Shown here piece by piece: positions 36,286-50,189 of a DNA stretch of 64,000 nucleotides. The translations under genes and the position numbers were made by a program. The notes under the pieces are model-generated. The model did not search any database, was not told the DNA's origin, and saw only the letters and a program-made list of their open reading frames with translations. This DNA comes from Rusavskia elegans (Eukaryota > Ascomycota > Lecanoromycetes > Teloschistales > Teloschistaceae), in NCBI GenBank assembly GCA_011316305.1, contig SAUG01000027.1, forward strand, positions 1 to 64,000, in the 5' to 3' direction. How positions within the stretch are numbered: the first letter of the stretch is position 1; every line of letters starts with the position of its first letter.

Positions 36286-37860
36286 GGGCCTGGATCGAGG
36301 TTATTCAGTTGGGTATGGAGTTCCTTGCCTCAGCTCTCAGACCCTGCCCGCCTAGAAATTTGGGCGCGGCGCTAACGCGACGCTTAACCGCTTTCGAGAT
36401 AAGAGTATCGAGCTAGACTTTAAGTATAGAGACTAGAACTTTATTAAATTAGATTAGAATTAATAAAAGTAAATTTCAATAGATATAGATTTAAATTTAA
36501 TATCGAAAAAATCGTTGAATTTAATATTAAAATGAAAGTATAACGATATTCGTTATATAAATAATAAAAAAGTTAATAAAATTACGTATTTTATTCAAAT
36601 CGTTTTATATATATAATATAATATAGAATCAAAATTCCGATCAAAGATTTTTTAGTAAATAGATAAAAAAAATATATCTATTAATTAATAGAACTAATTA
36701 ATAGATTGAAAAAAAAAATTTATATAAAGATTTTATTTTAATAAATATTATAGCAACTAATATATATAGTATTTTATAAAAAAAAATTTAGTAATAATTA
36801 TTTTATAATATAAAAAATTACTTCGATTTTATAATTATATTTTTTTATATTAGATTTTTTTACGAAATTTAAAATAATATTTTTAATTCGATTACGAAAA
36901 AAACAAATTAACGATATTATAGAAATATATTTTTTACTTTCGTAATTATATTAGAAAATCGTTTATTTGATTTTATAATAAATTTTTTAAAAATTATAAT
37001 TATAATAAATATAAATACAAAATAAATATAAATTAATATTAGTTTTTAAATTATATATAAATTGCCGCGTTATTTACAAATCTATTTTTATAATAATATT
37101 TTTTTATTTCAATTTTTTATTTTTTTTTAATAATATAATAGTTAGAATTTTGAATTATATAAACGGTTTAAAAGATTATAGAATATATATTTGGATTATA
37201 TAGTAATATACGAATTCGGCTGTTAACTAATTCGATTATTAATTATAAAAACCGATATAGAAATAAATATAGATTTAGTATAGGAATATTTATATATATA
37301 AATATTTTACTTTTCTATAATTATAGAAAATGAATTTAAAATTTAGTATTTATAATAATAACTTTTTAAAGCTATAAACGATTTAATTTTATTTTATTAT
37401 TAATGTTTCTTTAAATCGATTTTACCTACTTTTATAAACGAGATTTTCTAAATTCAAATATAGACAGGCCGGTTCGAATCGTATTTTTATCGAACTATCG
37501 AATATCCGATCCGATTTTAATAATTCGATTTTTAGATCGAATTATAGATTTTAATTCGAGAATTTAATTTAAAGATCCGATTTAATCTAACTTATAATTA
37601 TATTCGATAGTTAAATATAAAAGGAATTATAGATAATATAAAATAGTGATATATTAAATTTATTACTAATTTATATAACGATTATCTATAAATATTAATT
37701 TATATACTAGTATTTTATAAATAGTATTATTATTTTTTAAATAATTTTATAGATATATATATTTTTTTTAAAACTTTTAATTCTTTAGAATTTATTATTA
37801 ACTAGTTATTATTATATTTTCGGCTATATTTTTAGATTCTATATTAATTTTTTAATTATA

Positions 37861-38280
37861 TATATACGATTAATTATTCGGATTTTTAATTTTAATCTTT
37901 TACGAATTTAACGTTAGAGGCGCTAATTCGATTAGATTACGTAATTATTTAATATTTAAATATTTTATCGAAGATTCGAATTAAAGACTTTCGAAGGAAC
38001 TAGATTTAAACTAAAATCTAGAGAGAAACCGTAATCTATATTACTTTAATTAATTTAATTTAATTCGATCGATCAGGCTAGGCCGAGATAATCTATTATA
38101 TAATCTTTCTATATTTTTAAATTCTATAAAAATCGACTGGATTTAATAGAAAAATTTAAATATTAGATTAGCTTTTAAGGGATTCGAACCTTCGATCTAT
38201 CGGATTAATTCCGTTAATTCCGAAAAACGCTGGATCCGCCGGACTTCCAAGTTATACAGCGTTGCTACTACGCTATCTAG
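37861..38280 (-). mobile_element. tRNA-derived SINE-like repeat, copy 1
   Basis: Reverse-strand copy of the 60621-61046 repeat, about 420 bp. The head (38280 downwards) begins CTAGATAGCGTAGTAGCAAC, which resembles a Pol III A box. GGTTCGAATCC (38180-38190) is a perfect B box / T-loop. The A-to-B distance of about 80 bp with a TTAATTCCG hairpin between them, and a further 300 bp of shared non-tRNA tail, favour a SINE over a functional tRNA gene. Confidence 0.65.
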
Positions 38281-40908
38281 ATTATATTATCTATATATAT
38301 TTTTATAATAATATTAAATAATAAAATATACTAGATTAATCTATCTAATATATTTTTAAAATTCTTTTTAAATAGATTTCTTTCTAAAAATATAGTATTA
38401 TCTTTTACTTTTATTTAATTAAATATATTCTATAGCTTTTCTAATACTTTATCGAAATCTAAATCTATAGTACGGTTATAGTATATAATTATTATTATCT
38501 ATTCTATATACTATAGAATTATTTAAATTCTATTCTATTAATAAATTTTTTTAATAAAATTAAAAAATCCGTTTAATTTCGATTAAAATAATTAAATAAA
38601 AAAAATATTACAAGCTATCTATACTAATTTTAGAAAATTTAAAATATTATTTTTCTAAAATATTTAGTTTAGATTATTTTCAATAGTATTAACGTAAAAG
38701 TATTAATTAGCTTCGGAAATAGATATTTAAAAATATTAAAACTATAAAATAAAACAATTAAAAAAAAGTTTTAGTAAACTATTAACTAGTTAGTATATTT
38801 ATAATAAATTATTATTATATATTACTTTATTTTCTTTTTTATAATAGGTTCTATATTTTAGTAGATTAATAAAAGCTATATAGTATTAATTAAAGAATTT
38901 TTTAAATTTATTTTAATATTTATCTATATATTTCAAATATATTTCTATAATTTTTTTCTATTTAATAGTATTTTAATCTCGATAAAGATTAAATTTTACT
39001 ATAGAATTAAAAATATTTATAAAGTTATATATTACTATTTCTTTACTTTTATAATAAAAATAATCTTTAATAAATTTAATAAAAACCTTTTCGTAAACTA
39101 TTAGTATTTATCAGCAAATATACAATCCGCTTATAGTATTTTAAAATAAAAAAAGCGTTCAGAGTCGATTAAACCGGTTTAAACCGGTTTAAATAGGATT
39201 ACTTTATTTAGTAAATAGAAAAATTTAGATATATTCTAAAAACGTCTATTTTATCTATATTTAGAATATAAAAATTAAACTTTTTAAAATTTAGTACCCG
39301 TTAGTTCCCGTTTAATAACAGGAAGCCTCTAGTTTAGAAACTAGTAGCGCTAGCGTTCTATAAACAGAATTTTTAAAATCTACGCTAAAAGTTTACTAGT
39401 ATAGATATTTTATAGAATACTAGTAGCCCTACTAGATAGAGAGATTTAGAATTTTTAAAAGATTTTTTTTAAAAATTTTAAAACTCGTTTAAGGCGCTTA
39501 GGGCGTTTATAAGCGCTCGTAAACTATAATTTAATTTATAAATAGTAGATTTGCTTATAAACGCTTTTATAACGTGCTAGATAAAATATAGGATCAGATT
39601 CGTTTATTAATTCAAATCTGTTTAATTAATTTTAAACGAGGTCGATACTTTTGGTAATGCTATTATCTTTTAAAAATAGTTCGAAGCTTCTATAACTTTC
39701 TATATTTTAATAAAATAATTATAAAACGTACTATAAAATCGGTATATTAAATAAATTTTAACGTCTATAGTTTATAAAATAATTTAAAAATTTTTATAGA
39801 ATAGCTATAGTATATTATCTATAAGGAAAAAAGATTACTATTTATTTATAAAAATAATCTTTTATATTTATAGATTTCATAAATTCTTTTTTAAGAAATT
39901 TATTAATAGTTTAATCAAATAGATATATTCTATAAATTATAAAATAAATCGAATTTTATTAGATATAAATATTTTAAATAAAGTTTCTAGTATAGAAATT
40001 AGGGTCGGTTCTATTCTAAAATTCTTTAAAACGAAATTTATATTAAAAGAAAATACCGGAATAGACTATAATAGCGTAAATCTAAAATTACTATTAATAT
40101 AAAAACTATTTAATTTATATTATCTATATATATATATATATTTTTAGTAATATTCGATAGGCCGATTTTAATAGATGTAATTTATCTATTATCTAATTAA
40201 TAGATAAAGTTATCGTCTAATAAAAATAATTTAATAACTTTATTAAAGTTATAGATTAGTAAATAAACTATATAAACTAGATAAAATAGTAAATTTTATA
40301 GTTAATTCTATCGACTATTAAATCGACTAAAAGTTTATTTAAAAAAAAAATTTAAAATAGAATTAGAGCTAGTATTATTAATAATAATATCTAAAAATTA
40401 TTATTTAAATTAGAAAAATACTAAAAATATTAATAGTTTTTAGTACTATAAACGGCCGAAGTAATTTATAAATTGAAATATAAATTTAAATAGATATTTT
40501 TAAAATTAAAACTACGTATTAATCTAGTATACGAGTATTTCTAAATACGCGACCTTATATAGATTTAACTAGGTATCTATTATAAATAAAATATATTTTA
40601 TTATTTTTTAATCAAATTTAATTCTGTTACGGATAGTTTTATAGTTATTATAAATTTTTATTATAAATTATATACGTTTAATTAGCTATATATTTAGATA
40701 AAGTATATATAATAGTTTTTTTAAATTTTCATTTTTAATAGTCCGGACTAGTAGATTTAGATCTAAAAAAATCTAATATAGATATTTATTCTAAATATTT
40801 TAGTCGAAAGTAAAATCTAGTTTAATATAACTTTTCTTTTATTATTAAATAAATAAACTTTATATTATCTTTTTATATTACTATTTACTATTTACGCGGA
40901 TAAATATT

Positions 40909-41138
40909 TGTAAAGTAAATGTATTTCTAAAGCAGTATACGATTATAGACCAGACGAAAGATATATTATAGAACTAATTTATATTCTAGAAAGACTAGAA
41001 TATAGCCTAATAATAAAGAAAAGAAAGGAAGAATCGAGATCCGATACGCTAGCGACGCTCTAGCGACTAGACGGCGCCTCGTCTCTGAACGTCCTAATTA
41101 TATTTCCAAAGCCTATATAACGCGTCTAGCGTTTTATA
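40909..41138 (-). repeat. LTR of outer element (3' LTR)
   Basis: Direct repeat of 55670-55909. The shared core around ATCGAGATCCGA and GCTAGCGACG..CTAGCGACTAG has above-average GC, so the pair is easy to see in the AT-rich background. Confidence 0.85.
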
Positions 41139-43469
41139 GTTATTTCCCTTTTAGTAATATCGTTTCTAATATTATATTATATTTGTTTATATATTTATAG
41201 TATTTATTAAATAAATCTATTAACTTTATAGTTAATTATAAAGATTAAAAAGGGTAAAAAAAGAGTTACTCTTTAGCTATTATTATAATCGGCCTCCTTT
41301 TATATATAACTATACTTTAATTATATAGATATATATTAGAATAAAGTTAAAAAGGAAGGATACTACTATAAATCGAATATAGATCTTTTAATTAACGAAA
41401 TATAACCGTAATTACGGCTAAAAATACTTATTACTATATTATAGTACCGTTATATAAATAATATAATATTACTCTAGCTAATATCTTTATAAGAATATTT
41501 TATATCTGTAGATATATATAAAGCTTACGTATTTATATATATATAGCTTATAAATAATATCAAATAAAAGTTCTAATAAATATAATTAAACCCGAATCTA
41601 ATATAAATATTTAAGGATTTTAAATAGTAAATAAATATTTGAAATAATACGGTTCCGACGCGCTAGTAATAATATAATAATATTTTATTTAGTAGAAGTT
41701 TTGATTTTCTATACTTTATTTATTTAAATAGTTTCTTATCGTTTATATAAGTTTTATATCTTTATATATATAGAATATTTTTCCTATTATATATCAGATA
41801 TTTATACTGCGCGACTAGTAGTTATAACGATATTAATCGTCTACGCCCTATTTTTAAATATTCGAAAAACTATTTTACTAATATTTATTCTAAATATAAA
41901 AAGAATAGAAAGGATTTTTCCGACTATAAAACGGTATAGCTTCTTTTATTATATTAGTTTAAAGCTAACTATAATAGATACTTTATTCTTTTAATTCGAT
42001 TATAAAATAAATAATAAATACTTATCGGTTTATAGTTTAAAATAAAAAAGAACTATTTTTCGATAACTATAAATTTATAAAAAAGCTTGTTTTAAATATT
42101 ATAAATATTATTAAATATATCTCTGTTTTTAATACGATACTATATAATTTTATATAGATATCTACGATTTTTAACTATTTCGTAGCGACGTTAAATTCTA
42201 TTTTTAAGCGCCTAGATACGTATAAATATACTAACTAAAGTCTAGTTCGAGAAAATAAAACTATACGAGCTAAACTAGCTATTCTAAAATATAAATTTTA
42301 TAAATATAAAGTATAGCGGGCCGCTATTATCTTTAACTTTTCTTTTTAAAATTTCGGTTTCCTTTCGTATTTACCGTTTCTATTTATCTTTCGTTATAAA
42401 AGCTCCGTCCTACCGGCAGTATCTAGACTTCTATCTTTCGGGGTAGATACTACTAGTACCTCGGCGGTAGTATAGATATCTATTATAGTATTCCGTTCTA
42501 CTATTATATTATATCCGACTTTCGGTTTAAAACTTTTAGATATAATCTATAATTCTCTATATAAAATAGCTAATCGCTAACGCGTCGCTATAGAATCGCT
42601 GAATATATTCCGGATTATAGTATTTCCGGTTACTAGACGATATAAATATTATATATTCCCTCCTAGTATTATTTAAAAACTTTCGAATAACGATTCTATT
42701 CCGATTTAAACGCCTATTATAAAATATCCGACGCTAAAAATTAAATAATCTATATCTATAATTAAAATTTTTTTATATAAAATAATATCTTTTTTAATAA
42801 CGCCTTTCGGTAGTTGCTTCCGCGCGTTCGATAACTATAATAATAATAATTTATATCTAGCTACTCCCCCGCGTATTATTAAAAAAGAAAAGAAAGTTTT
42901 ATTACTAGTAACTCTATTATAATTTCCGCTAACTCTTTTATCTATCGCTCCGTTATAGTTTCTGTTAACTTTCCCGTACGCAGTTTTAAAGGCGCCGGAA
43001 ATATCCGGATTCTAATTCCTAGAAATTAGAACTACCGATACCTCGGCCCTTTAGGCGATCTTTTTACTAAATAGTCTAATATTTCTCGATACCTTCGATT
43101 CTATCTATAAACTTCTATAAGCCTTTTTTTTCGATAATATTAAAATAGATTATTTTTCCGGTACTATCCCCCCCGCCTATTATAGGATTAAAAGATAGTT
43201 TAAAATAGAAGTATATAGTAAAACTAGGTCGGTTATATAAATATAGATATCTAAAAACTAGAATATATAACCCGTATTATAATAAATAAAGTCTCTAGTA
43301 TTATAGATTCTATAAAACAATTTGAAGGAATTTATAAATTATAAATCTATTATCAGATATATATATTATATATATATTCTATAAACGTCTAACGTCTAAA
43401 ATTATAGTTTATTTCTATTAAATTCTATCTTTTTAATATTTTTTTATTAAAAGGTTATTTTAATTATAT
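41139..43469 (-). other. Outer element, unassigned 2.3 kb after pol
   Basis: Lies between the inner element and the 3' LTR of the outer element. It has higher CG content in 42.3-43.2 kb than its neighbours. I found no recognisable gag, pol or envelope-like motif in it on either strand. Confidence 0.4.
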
Positions 43470-43942
43470 TGTTATAAGCACGTACGGCGTGATTTCGGAA
43501 ACGCGGTAGTATTTAGTATAATACTAGAACTTCTTATTACGCCTAGATAGATAGGATAGACTTGGTATTATTATCTTAGTTATTTTAGTAAATAAGGTAC
43601 CTAAGAAAAGGTATCTTAGTTATTTCGGTAAATAAGGTATCTAAGGAAAGATATTTCAGTTATTTTAGTAAATAAGATACCTAAGGAAAGGTATTTTAGT
43701 TATTTTAACGAGTAAAGTACCTAAGGAAAGGAGGATCTTATTATCTATATAGATTTCGAACTTAATACCTTTATAGCTTATATTTAATTTATTAGTTATT
43801 ACTATATACTGCTCTAGTAATCAGACTAACTTATTTTTATATTAATTTAAAGTAATTACCTATTATACCTCCGTTTATAGATATACTAATAAGTCTAACT
43901 AATCTTTAGAGATACTAGGCCCCCCTAGATAGCCCTATAATA
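43470..43942 (+). repeat. 5' LTR of nested element
   Basis: 473 bp and equal in length to the 3' LTR. It contains about four tandem units of roughly 43 bp, each centred on GGTACCTAAGGAAAGGTATT-like sequence (about 43565-43735). Confidence 0.9.
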
Positions 43943-44029
43943 CTTTAAATACCTTTAGGATATCTGTCGTAGGTTAACGTTAAACCTCTATTTTAAGTAA
44001 TTCTAGCTCTATAGTAAATAAGCCTAAAC

Positions 44030-44900
44030 CTAAAGGTAAAGAGATCTAGATAAAAGATAATAGTAGTAATAAGGAGGTTAATATTCCTACTATTTAACCC
44101 CGCTTATATAGTATTAAAGTTAATAAATCTAATAAATACTATAGAGATTATAATAAATTAGAAGACTGGCTCGTATAAATAGAAATATATTTCGCGTTCT
44201 ATCCTATATCTATAGAAAAGAAGATTTTCTTTACTATATTATACTTTCGAGGACGAGCCTAGTACTAAATAAAACCTATCTTTCGATAATATATAGATAA
44301 TAATAAAGATAATAATAACCTCTTCGCGTAGTTTATAAAGTTTAAGAAAGCTATTTAAAAGGTTTTTAGAATTTCTAATAAAATCCTAACTACTAAATAC
44401 CTTATTTAGAATCTTTAGTAGAAAACTGTAGTATCGGAATACGCCGTAAGGTTTAAAAAGTAGTTACTACTAACGGAATAGAATAATAATATCTTATATA
44501 TAATATACCGACGAGAATTTAAAGAAAGGATAAAGGACGAATTTATACGCGATAGTCGAATATATAAAATATTAGATAATCTAATCGAAATATCTATCGA
44601 CCTTAATAATAAGCTATATAAAAGAGATATAGAAAAACGCTATAATAGAAGACTACGAGATAACGCGGGATATTATTCTAGAAAACTATATAGAAAATAG
44701 CTACTAAGTAAAAGGACCGGAGATAGCTATTATAGATCTATACCTATAGAACTAGACTCGATATAATAGCGATATAAAGGGAAAAACCCTAGAAATAGTA
44801 AAGGAAATAAGAATTCTAAGATATACTATAACTATAGTAAACTAGACTACTTTATAAGAGAGTATTAATTAAGTAAAGTATAGTAACGATAACTTAACGC
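44030..44900 (+). pseudogene. Nested element gag remnant with mutated zinc knuckle
   Basis: A gag-like sequence reads through stops (YYRDYNKLEDWLV, FIKFKKAI, YRREFKERIKDEFIRD). At about 44815-44865 a zinc-knuckle context YYNYSKLDYFIREY is visible, in which the Cys and His positions are Tyr. Confidence 0.65.
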
Positions 44901-45829
44901 TATATTAAGAAAAGAATCTAAGGACTAGTAAGAAATAATTTTAGAAGACGATAATAGTAGCTCTAAATTCTAGGAAGCTAGTTCGAATAAAGAATTTATA
45001 TTTATAGAAAATAATAAAATACTATAGGAAGCTATAATAAGTAATATTTTCCTATAAATATTAATAGAATCTAGTTTAGTATAGAAAAGATTTTTTAGAA
45101 GTTATAAAATCGGATATATTTTTAAATAGGTACCTATTCTAGAAGAAATATAATTTACCGTTATAGATAAACTAAAAACTTCTTATCTAAAAACTATATA
45201 CGATAAAGAGCTAATAAAGAAAGAATTTATAATAATTTATAAAAGATTTAAAAATACTTATAAAATATATATTAATAAAGAGTATCTCTGGAACGACTAG
45301 TAGAATCAAGAAGTAAGTAATATTATCGATATATTAGAAAAGGAATTAGGAAGTAATACCTCTAAAGATAAAGTTATTTCTAAACCGATATTATAATATA
45401 AAAAGATAACGATAGAAGATTAACACGTACTGTTCAGTTAGACCGCCTGCTATAACTATATAGTCTATAAATCAGAAAAACAAGAAGCCGGTTAGTATCC
45501 GTTAAAACTACGCCGACGAGCTCCCGTGATACCTATTAAGATCGGAAGATATAATACTTATAACTGTTCCGGATATATTATATATAGTAGATATAAATAC
45601 TAGAAAGAATAGTAAAAGAGAAATAGAATTTTTAATTAGAATCTCTATAGATATATTTCGTAAGTAAAATATAAAGAATAGAAGTACGAAAATATTAAGA
45701 ATATCTCGGGAAAAGATAAGATTTTATAGTAATAGGTATACTACGAGTATATAACTTTATAGCTCGGAAAAAGTAACTAAATTTAGCTAGCTATATATAT
45801 ATACTCGAGATTGAAATAATTATTAATAC

Positions 45830-47780
45830 TAATAATAGACTATAAAAGGTTAAGGTATTTATTAATTTAGGCGTAACCGGAAATTTTATATTAGAGGATT
45901 TAGTTAAGAGGAAAAGGTTCCTTCGAATTAAGAAAGAAGAACTATATAACTTAATAGTTATTAATAGAAGTAAAATACCAAGCGGAGATAGAAAGGTTAT
46001 AGAAGAAATAATACCGTTCTAGATAATAATTAACTAGTACTAAAAGGAATTCTAGTTTAATATTATTCGGATAGCTAGCTACGATATTATATTTAGAATA
46101 CTTTAGTTAAAAGATTATAATCTAGTAATAGACTAGGAAAAAAGAGTACTTAGTTTTAAGTAATACTTCTATATAGAGAGTATTTAGCCTACGCCGAGGT
46201 AGTATTTCTAGGTAGATAAAAAATAGAATACGAAGCGCGAACTTATAACTTTAAAGAAAGATAATTAAAAACTATTTAGGTCCGACTTATTAGATACCGG
46301 TAGAGATTAGCTAGATTAGTAAAATAGAAATAGAAAAGATAATTACGAACCTTTCGAAAACCCTGTACTACCTAATAAGATATTAAAGGAAAACCTATTA
46401 GGAAAAGTTCTAGATAAATATAAAAACTAGATAAATTTATTTCGGGATAAAGTAATTATAAAAATACTACCTAAATATTAAATATAGAATTACGAAGTTA
46501 AATTTAAACCAGATAAGTAACCTATATTTAGATCTATCTATTTATTATCTATAAAGGAGTTTAAAATACTCTATAATTATCTAGATAAAAATATAAAAAA
46601 GAGATTTATTAGGAAATTTTAATTACTAGTAAGATATCCGATCCTCTTTATATCTAAAAAGGACGGAATATTCCGCTTATATATCGATTACTAGAAGTTA
46701 AATAATATTATAATTAAAAACCGATATCTACTACTAAATATTAGCGAATTTTAGGATAGATTTTCTAGAGTAAAATATTTTACTAAATTCGACTTTCGAG
46801 GAGTATATAATTTTATATAGATAAAAACCGGAAAAGAATAGAAAATAGCTTTCCGAATATAGTATAGTTATTATAAATATATAGTTATACTATTCGGGCT
46901 TATAAACGCCCCGGTAACCTATTAAAATATAATTAATAACGCGTTTAAAAAATATCTAGACGTATTTATTATCGCTTACTTTAATAATATTTTGGTTTTT
47001 TCTAAAATATTCGAAGAATATATATAATATATTAGTAAAGTTTTTAAATATCTAGAGAGGAGAGACTTACGCCTTAAACCAGAAAAGTATAAATTTTATA
47101 AAGAAGAGGTCGATTTCCTAGAATTTATTATAGGGTAAAATAAGCTATATATCGACTCTAGTAAATTAAAAGCTATTATAGAATAGGAGATACTAGTAAA
47201 TATTAAAGAAATCTAAAGCTTCTTCGGATTTATAAACTATAACCGAAAGTTTATAAAAAACTATTCTAAAAGGGCTCTAGCTCTTATAGCTTTAATAAAA
47301 GAGACTAATAAATAGTAATAGAGAGAAAAGGAATAATAAACTTTCGAAGATCTTAAGAAAGTATATATTAAAGACCCAGTTTTTAAAATATTCGATTTAA
47401 CGAAACTATTACGAATAGAAATAAATTTATTAGATCTAGCTATAGATATATACCTTCTATTATAATATAATAGTAAGTAGTACCCGATAGTATATATATC
47501 TAGGAAATTATCGCTAGTAGAATAGAACTATAATATTTATAATAAGGAACTACTAGCTATAGTAGCTATATTAAAGTAATAGAGAATATATACCGAAGGA
47601 TTACTAGAATTAACTATCTTTATAGACTATAAGAATCTAATATACTTTATAATAATAAAATAATTTAATAGAAGATAAATACGATAGTCTAAACTCTTCG
47701 GTTAATATAAATTTAAGATATACTATATCCTAAATAAAGAAAATAAAAAAGTAGACGTTTTAAATCGAAGAAATAATTAT
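45830..47780 (+). pseudogene. Nested element protease, RT and RNase H remnant
   Basis: Protease near 45.85-45.9 kb (VKVFINLGVTGNFIL, with Asn-Leu where the active site Asp-Ser is expected). RT 46.5-47.2 kb (PILFISKKDGIFRLYIDY, KNRYLLL, then IAYFNNILVFSK with the catalytic Asp pair now Asn-Asn). RNase H 47.4-47.75 kb (SLVE, NYNIYNKELLAIVAILK, TIFIDYKNLIYF). Stops are mostly TAG/TAA from TGG, CAG or CAA. Confidence 0.8.
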
Positions 47781-47929
47781 ATAAAAATAAAAGAGGTTTT
47801 TAATAATAGTATCTTTAAAGTTAATAAAGATAGATTACTATTAGTAAATTAGTACAAGCTAAATATAACGCTACGTATACTAAAGGACGACTAGAAATAA
47901 TTTTCTATTAAAAAAAGAAAACTCTATAT

Positions 47930-49165
47930 ACTAAATAATAAAATCGACGAATATATTAAAAAGTACTACAATAGAATACTATAAAGGTATCTAGGCGTAA
48001 TAAAGATAATATAACTTTTATAATAATATTACTAATTTTCTAATATAAGGTAACGTATCGAAGTATATATTAAAAAGTTCTTTAGTTATTAGTAAAATAA
48101 ATATAATATATATACTTATTATAGAAAGATTTAGTATTAGAATCTACCGGATTTATTATAGAAGGAAGTTATATTAGACTTTATTATTAAGCTCCTAAAA
48201 TTAAAAGACCCGATAATAAATATAGAATACGATTTAATATTTAATATAGTCGATAGACTTACGAAATATATTTATATAATCCTATTATAAAAGGATTTTA
48301 TAGCGGAATAGCTTAGATTTATTATCCTAGATCGATTATTTCGATACTACGGACTACTAGAAGTATTAATAAGTAATAGAAATAAATTCTTTACTTTAAA
48401 CTATTAGAAAACCCTTATCTCTCTACTTAGTATTAAACTAAAAATATTAATAGCTTTCTATCTAATAATAGATAGATAGATGGAATATACTAATTAGAAG
48501 CTCGAATAATACCTGAAGTACTATATTAATAACGCTTAGAATAATTAGGTTTCGCTTTTACTAATAATATAATTAGTACTTAATATAAAAGAATTAAGTA
48601 CTACTAAAGAGATACTATTCTATATTAACTATAGGAAAATACCGAACTTATTTAAATAACCGCTACTATATAAATTAGCGGAGTTAGCGATCTAAAAAGT
48701 CGATATTTAGAAAAGGATCTATAAGAATATCCTAAAGATATAGGAATATTCGGGTAACTATTAAAATAAAAAGCGAAAAATAGTACTTTAGCTAAAGAAG
48801 GGGGATAAGGTATACCTTTTTATAAGAAATTTAAAAATAAGAACTCTAAATAAGAAGCTAGACTATATTAAAGTCGGACTATTTTTAATTAAGTAGGTTA
48901 GAGGACCTTAGAATTTTAAATTTAATCTTTTTAAAGATATTAAAATATATCTGGTATTCTATATATTTCTTTTAGAACTAGCCGACTCCGGAACGCCGTT
49001 ATAATAGACGTTTAACTTCGAAATATAAGAGGAAGATACCTTTATAGTCGAGAAAATTCTAAAATAGAAAGATTAGAACTATTTAATTAAATAGAAAGGT
49101 TATCCTACTTTAGAGAATATTTAGGAATCTAATAAATATTTAGTAAACTACCGGAAGGCTCTATA
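47930..49165 (+). pseudogene. Nested element integrase and chromodomain remnant
   Basis: Integrase core reads DFIIKLLKLKDPI, NIVDRLTKYIYIILL, LEVLISNRNKFFT. The C-terminal part has KKGDKVYL and KKLDYIKVGLFLI. The end reads EKILK.KD.NYLIK.KGYPTLENI.ES, a chromodomain of the (W)KGY..EN(TWEP) type. That places it among chromodomain Ty3/gypsy elements, which target heterochromatin. Confidence 0.75.
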
Positions 49166-49707
49166 GTAGTTCTACTAAAAGGAGCTAAAAAAGTTATCGA
49201 CTAGCCAGACTTACTAGAAAGGACGATCTACTCGGAAACTACGTCGATAAAAGAATTAAAATCTATAGAAGAGAACGGATCCGCGGTACCGTCCTTATAT
49301 TCTAATATTTTAAGATTTTATAGCTTACCGTCTACTATAATATACTATTTTTCTTTAATATAATCTAACTAATAAAGTAAATACTATTACTTTATATACG
49401 CTTTATATAACTTTTTCTTTAGTTTTTTACGCTTTTTTTTAAGACGACGCTAGCGCGTAGTATCTAACGGAGCAAGGTTATAAGGACAGGCTTATACGAT
49501 ATATTTAATATATTTTTTAAAATCTTCGCCGACGCGATATAACTTTCTTAACTATAAATAGTTCCGATAAGAATATATAGCTAGTATACTAATACCTAGT
49601 AATATAACTTTATTATAACGTTTCTTAATTAATAGCTTTTTCCTTTTACCTATAAGAAAGAAAGGACGATAGTTTTTCGGAACGAAAAATCTAAAGAGGG
49701 GACCTAG

Positions 49708-50180
49708 TATTATAAATATATATAGCGTAATTTCGGAAACACGGTAGTACTTAGTATAATACTAGAACTTCTTATTATATCTAAATAGGCAGGACGGACT
49801 TGGTATTATTATCTTAGTTATTTTAATAAATAAGGTACCTAAGGAAAGGTATTTTAGTTATCTCGGTAAGTAAAGTATCTAAAGAAAGATATCTTAGTTA
49901 TCTTAGTAAGTAAGGTACCTAAAGAAAGGTATTTTAGTTATTTTAGTAAGTAAGGTACCTAAAGAAAGGAGGATCTTATTATCTATATAGATCTTGAACT
50001 CGACGCCTTTATAGCTTATATTTAATTTATTAGTTATCGCTATATACTGTTCTAGTAATTAGACTGACTTATTCTTATATTAACTTGAAGTAATTATCCG
50101 TTATACCTCCGTTTACAGATATACTAATAAGTCCAACTAATCTTTGGAGATACCAGGCCCTTCCAGATAGCCCTATAACA
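49708..50180 (+). repeat. 3' LTR of nested element
   Basis: Same length as the 5' LTR; the differences I compared are almost all C/T or G/A. The same internal tandem units are at about 49803-49970. Confidence 0.9.
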
Positions 50181-50189
50181 TTTATATTT

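Larger units (their letters stand above)
43470..50180 (+). mobile_element. Nested chromodomain Ty3/gypsy LTR retrotransposon, 6711 bp
   Basis: Both LTRs are 473 bp (43470-43942 and 49708-50180). They begin TGTTATAAGCACG (3' copy RIP-mutated to TATTATAAATATA) and end CCCTATAACA. A polypurine tract AAAGAGGGGACC lies just left of the 3' LTR. Flanks are TATAT (43465-43469) and TTTAT (50181-50185), so the target duplication is imperfect. Internal order: gag with zinc knuckle, protease, RT, RNase H, integrase, chromodomain. The insertion divides the outer element, so it is the younger of the two. Confidence 0.9.

Noticed and set aside
43560..43740. CRISPR-like array
   Set aside because: The repeated units are contiguous subrepeats inside an LTR of a eukaryotic retrotransposon, without unique spacers.
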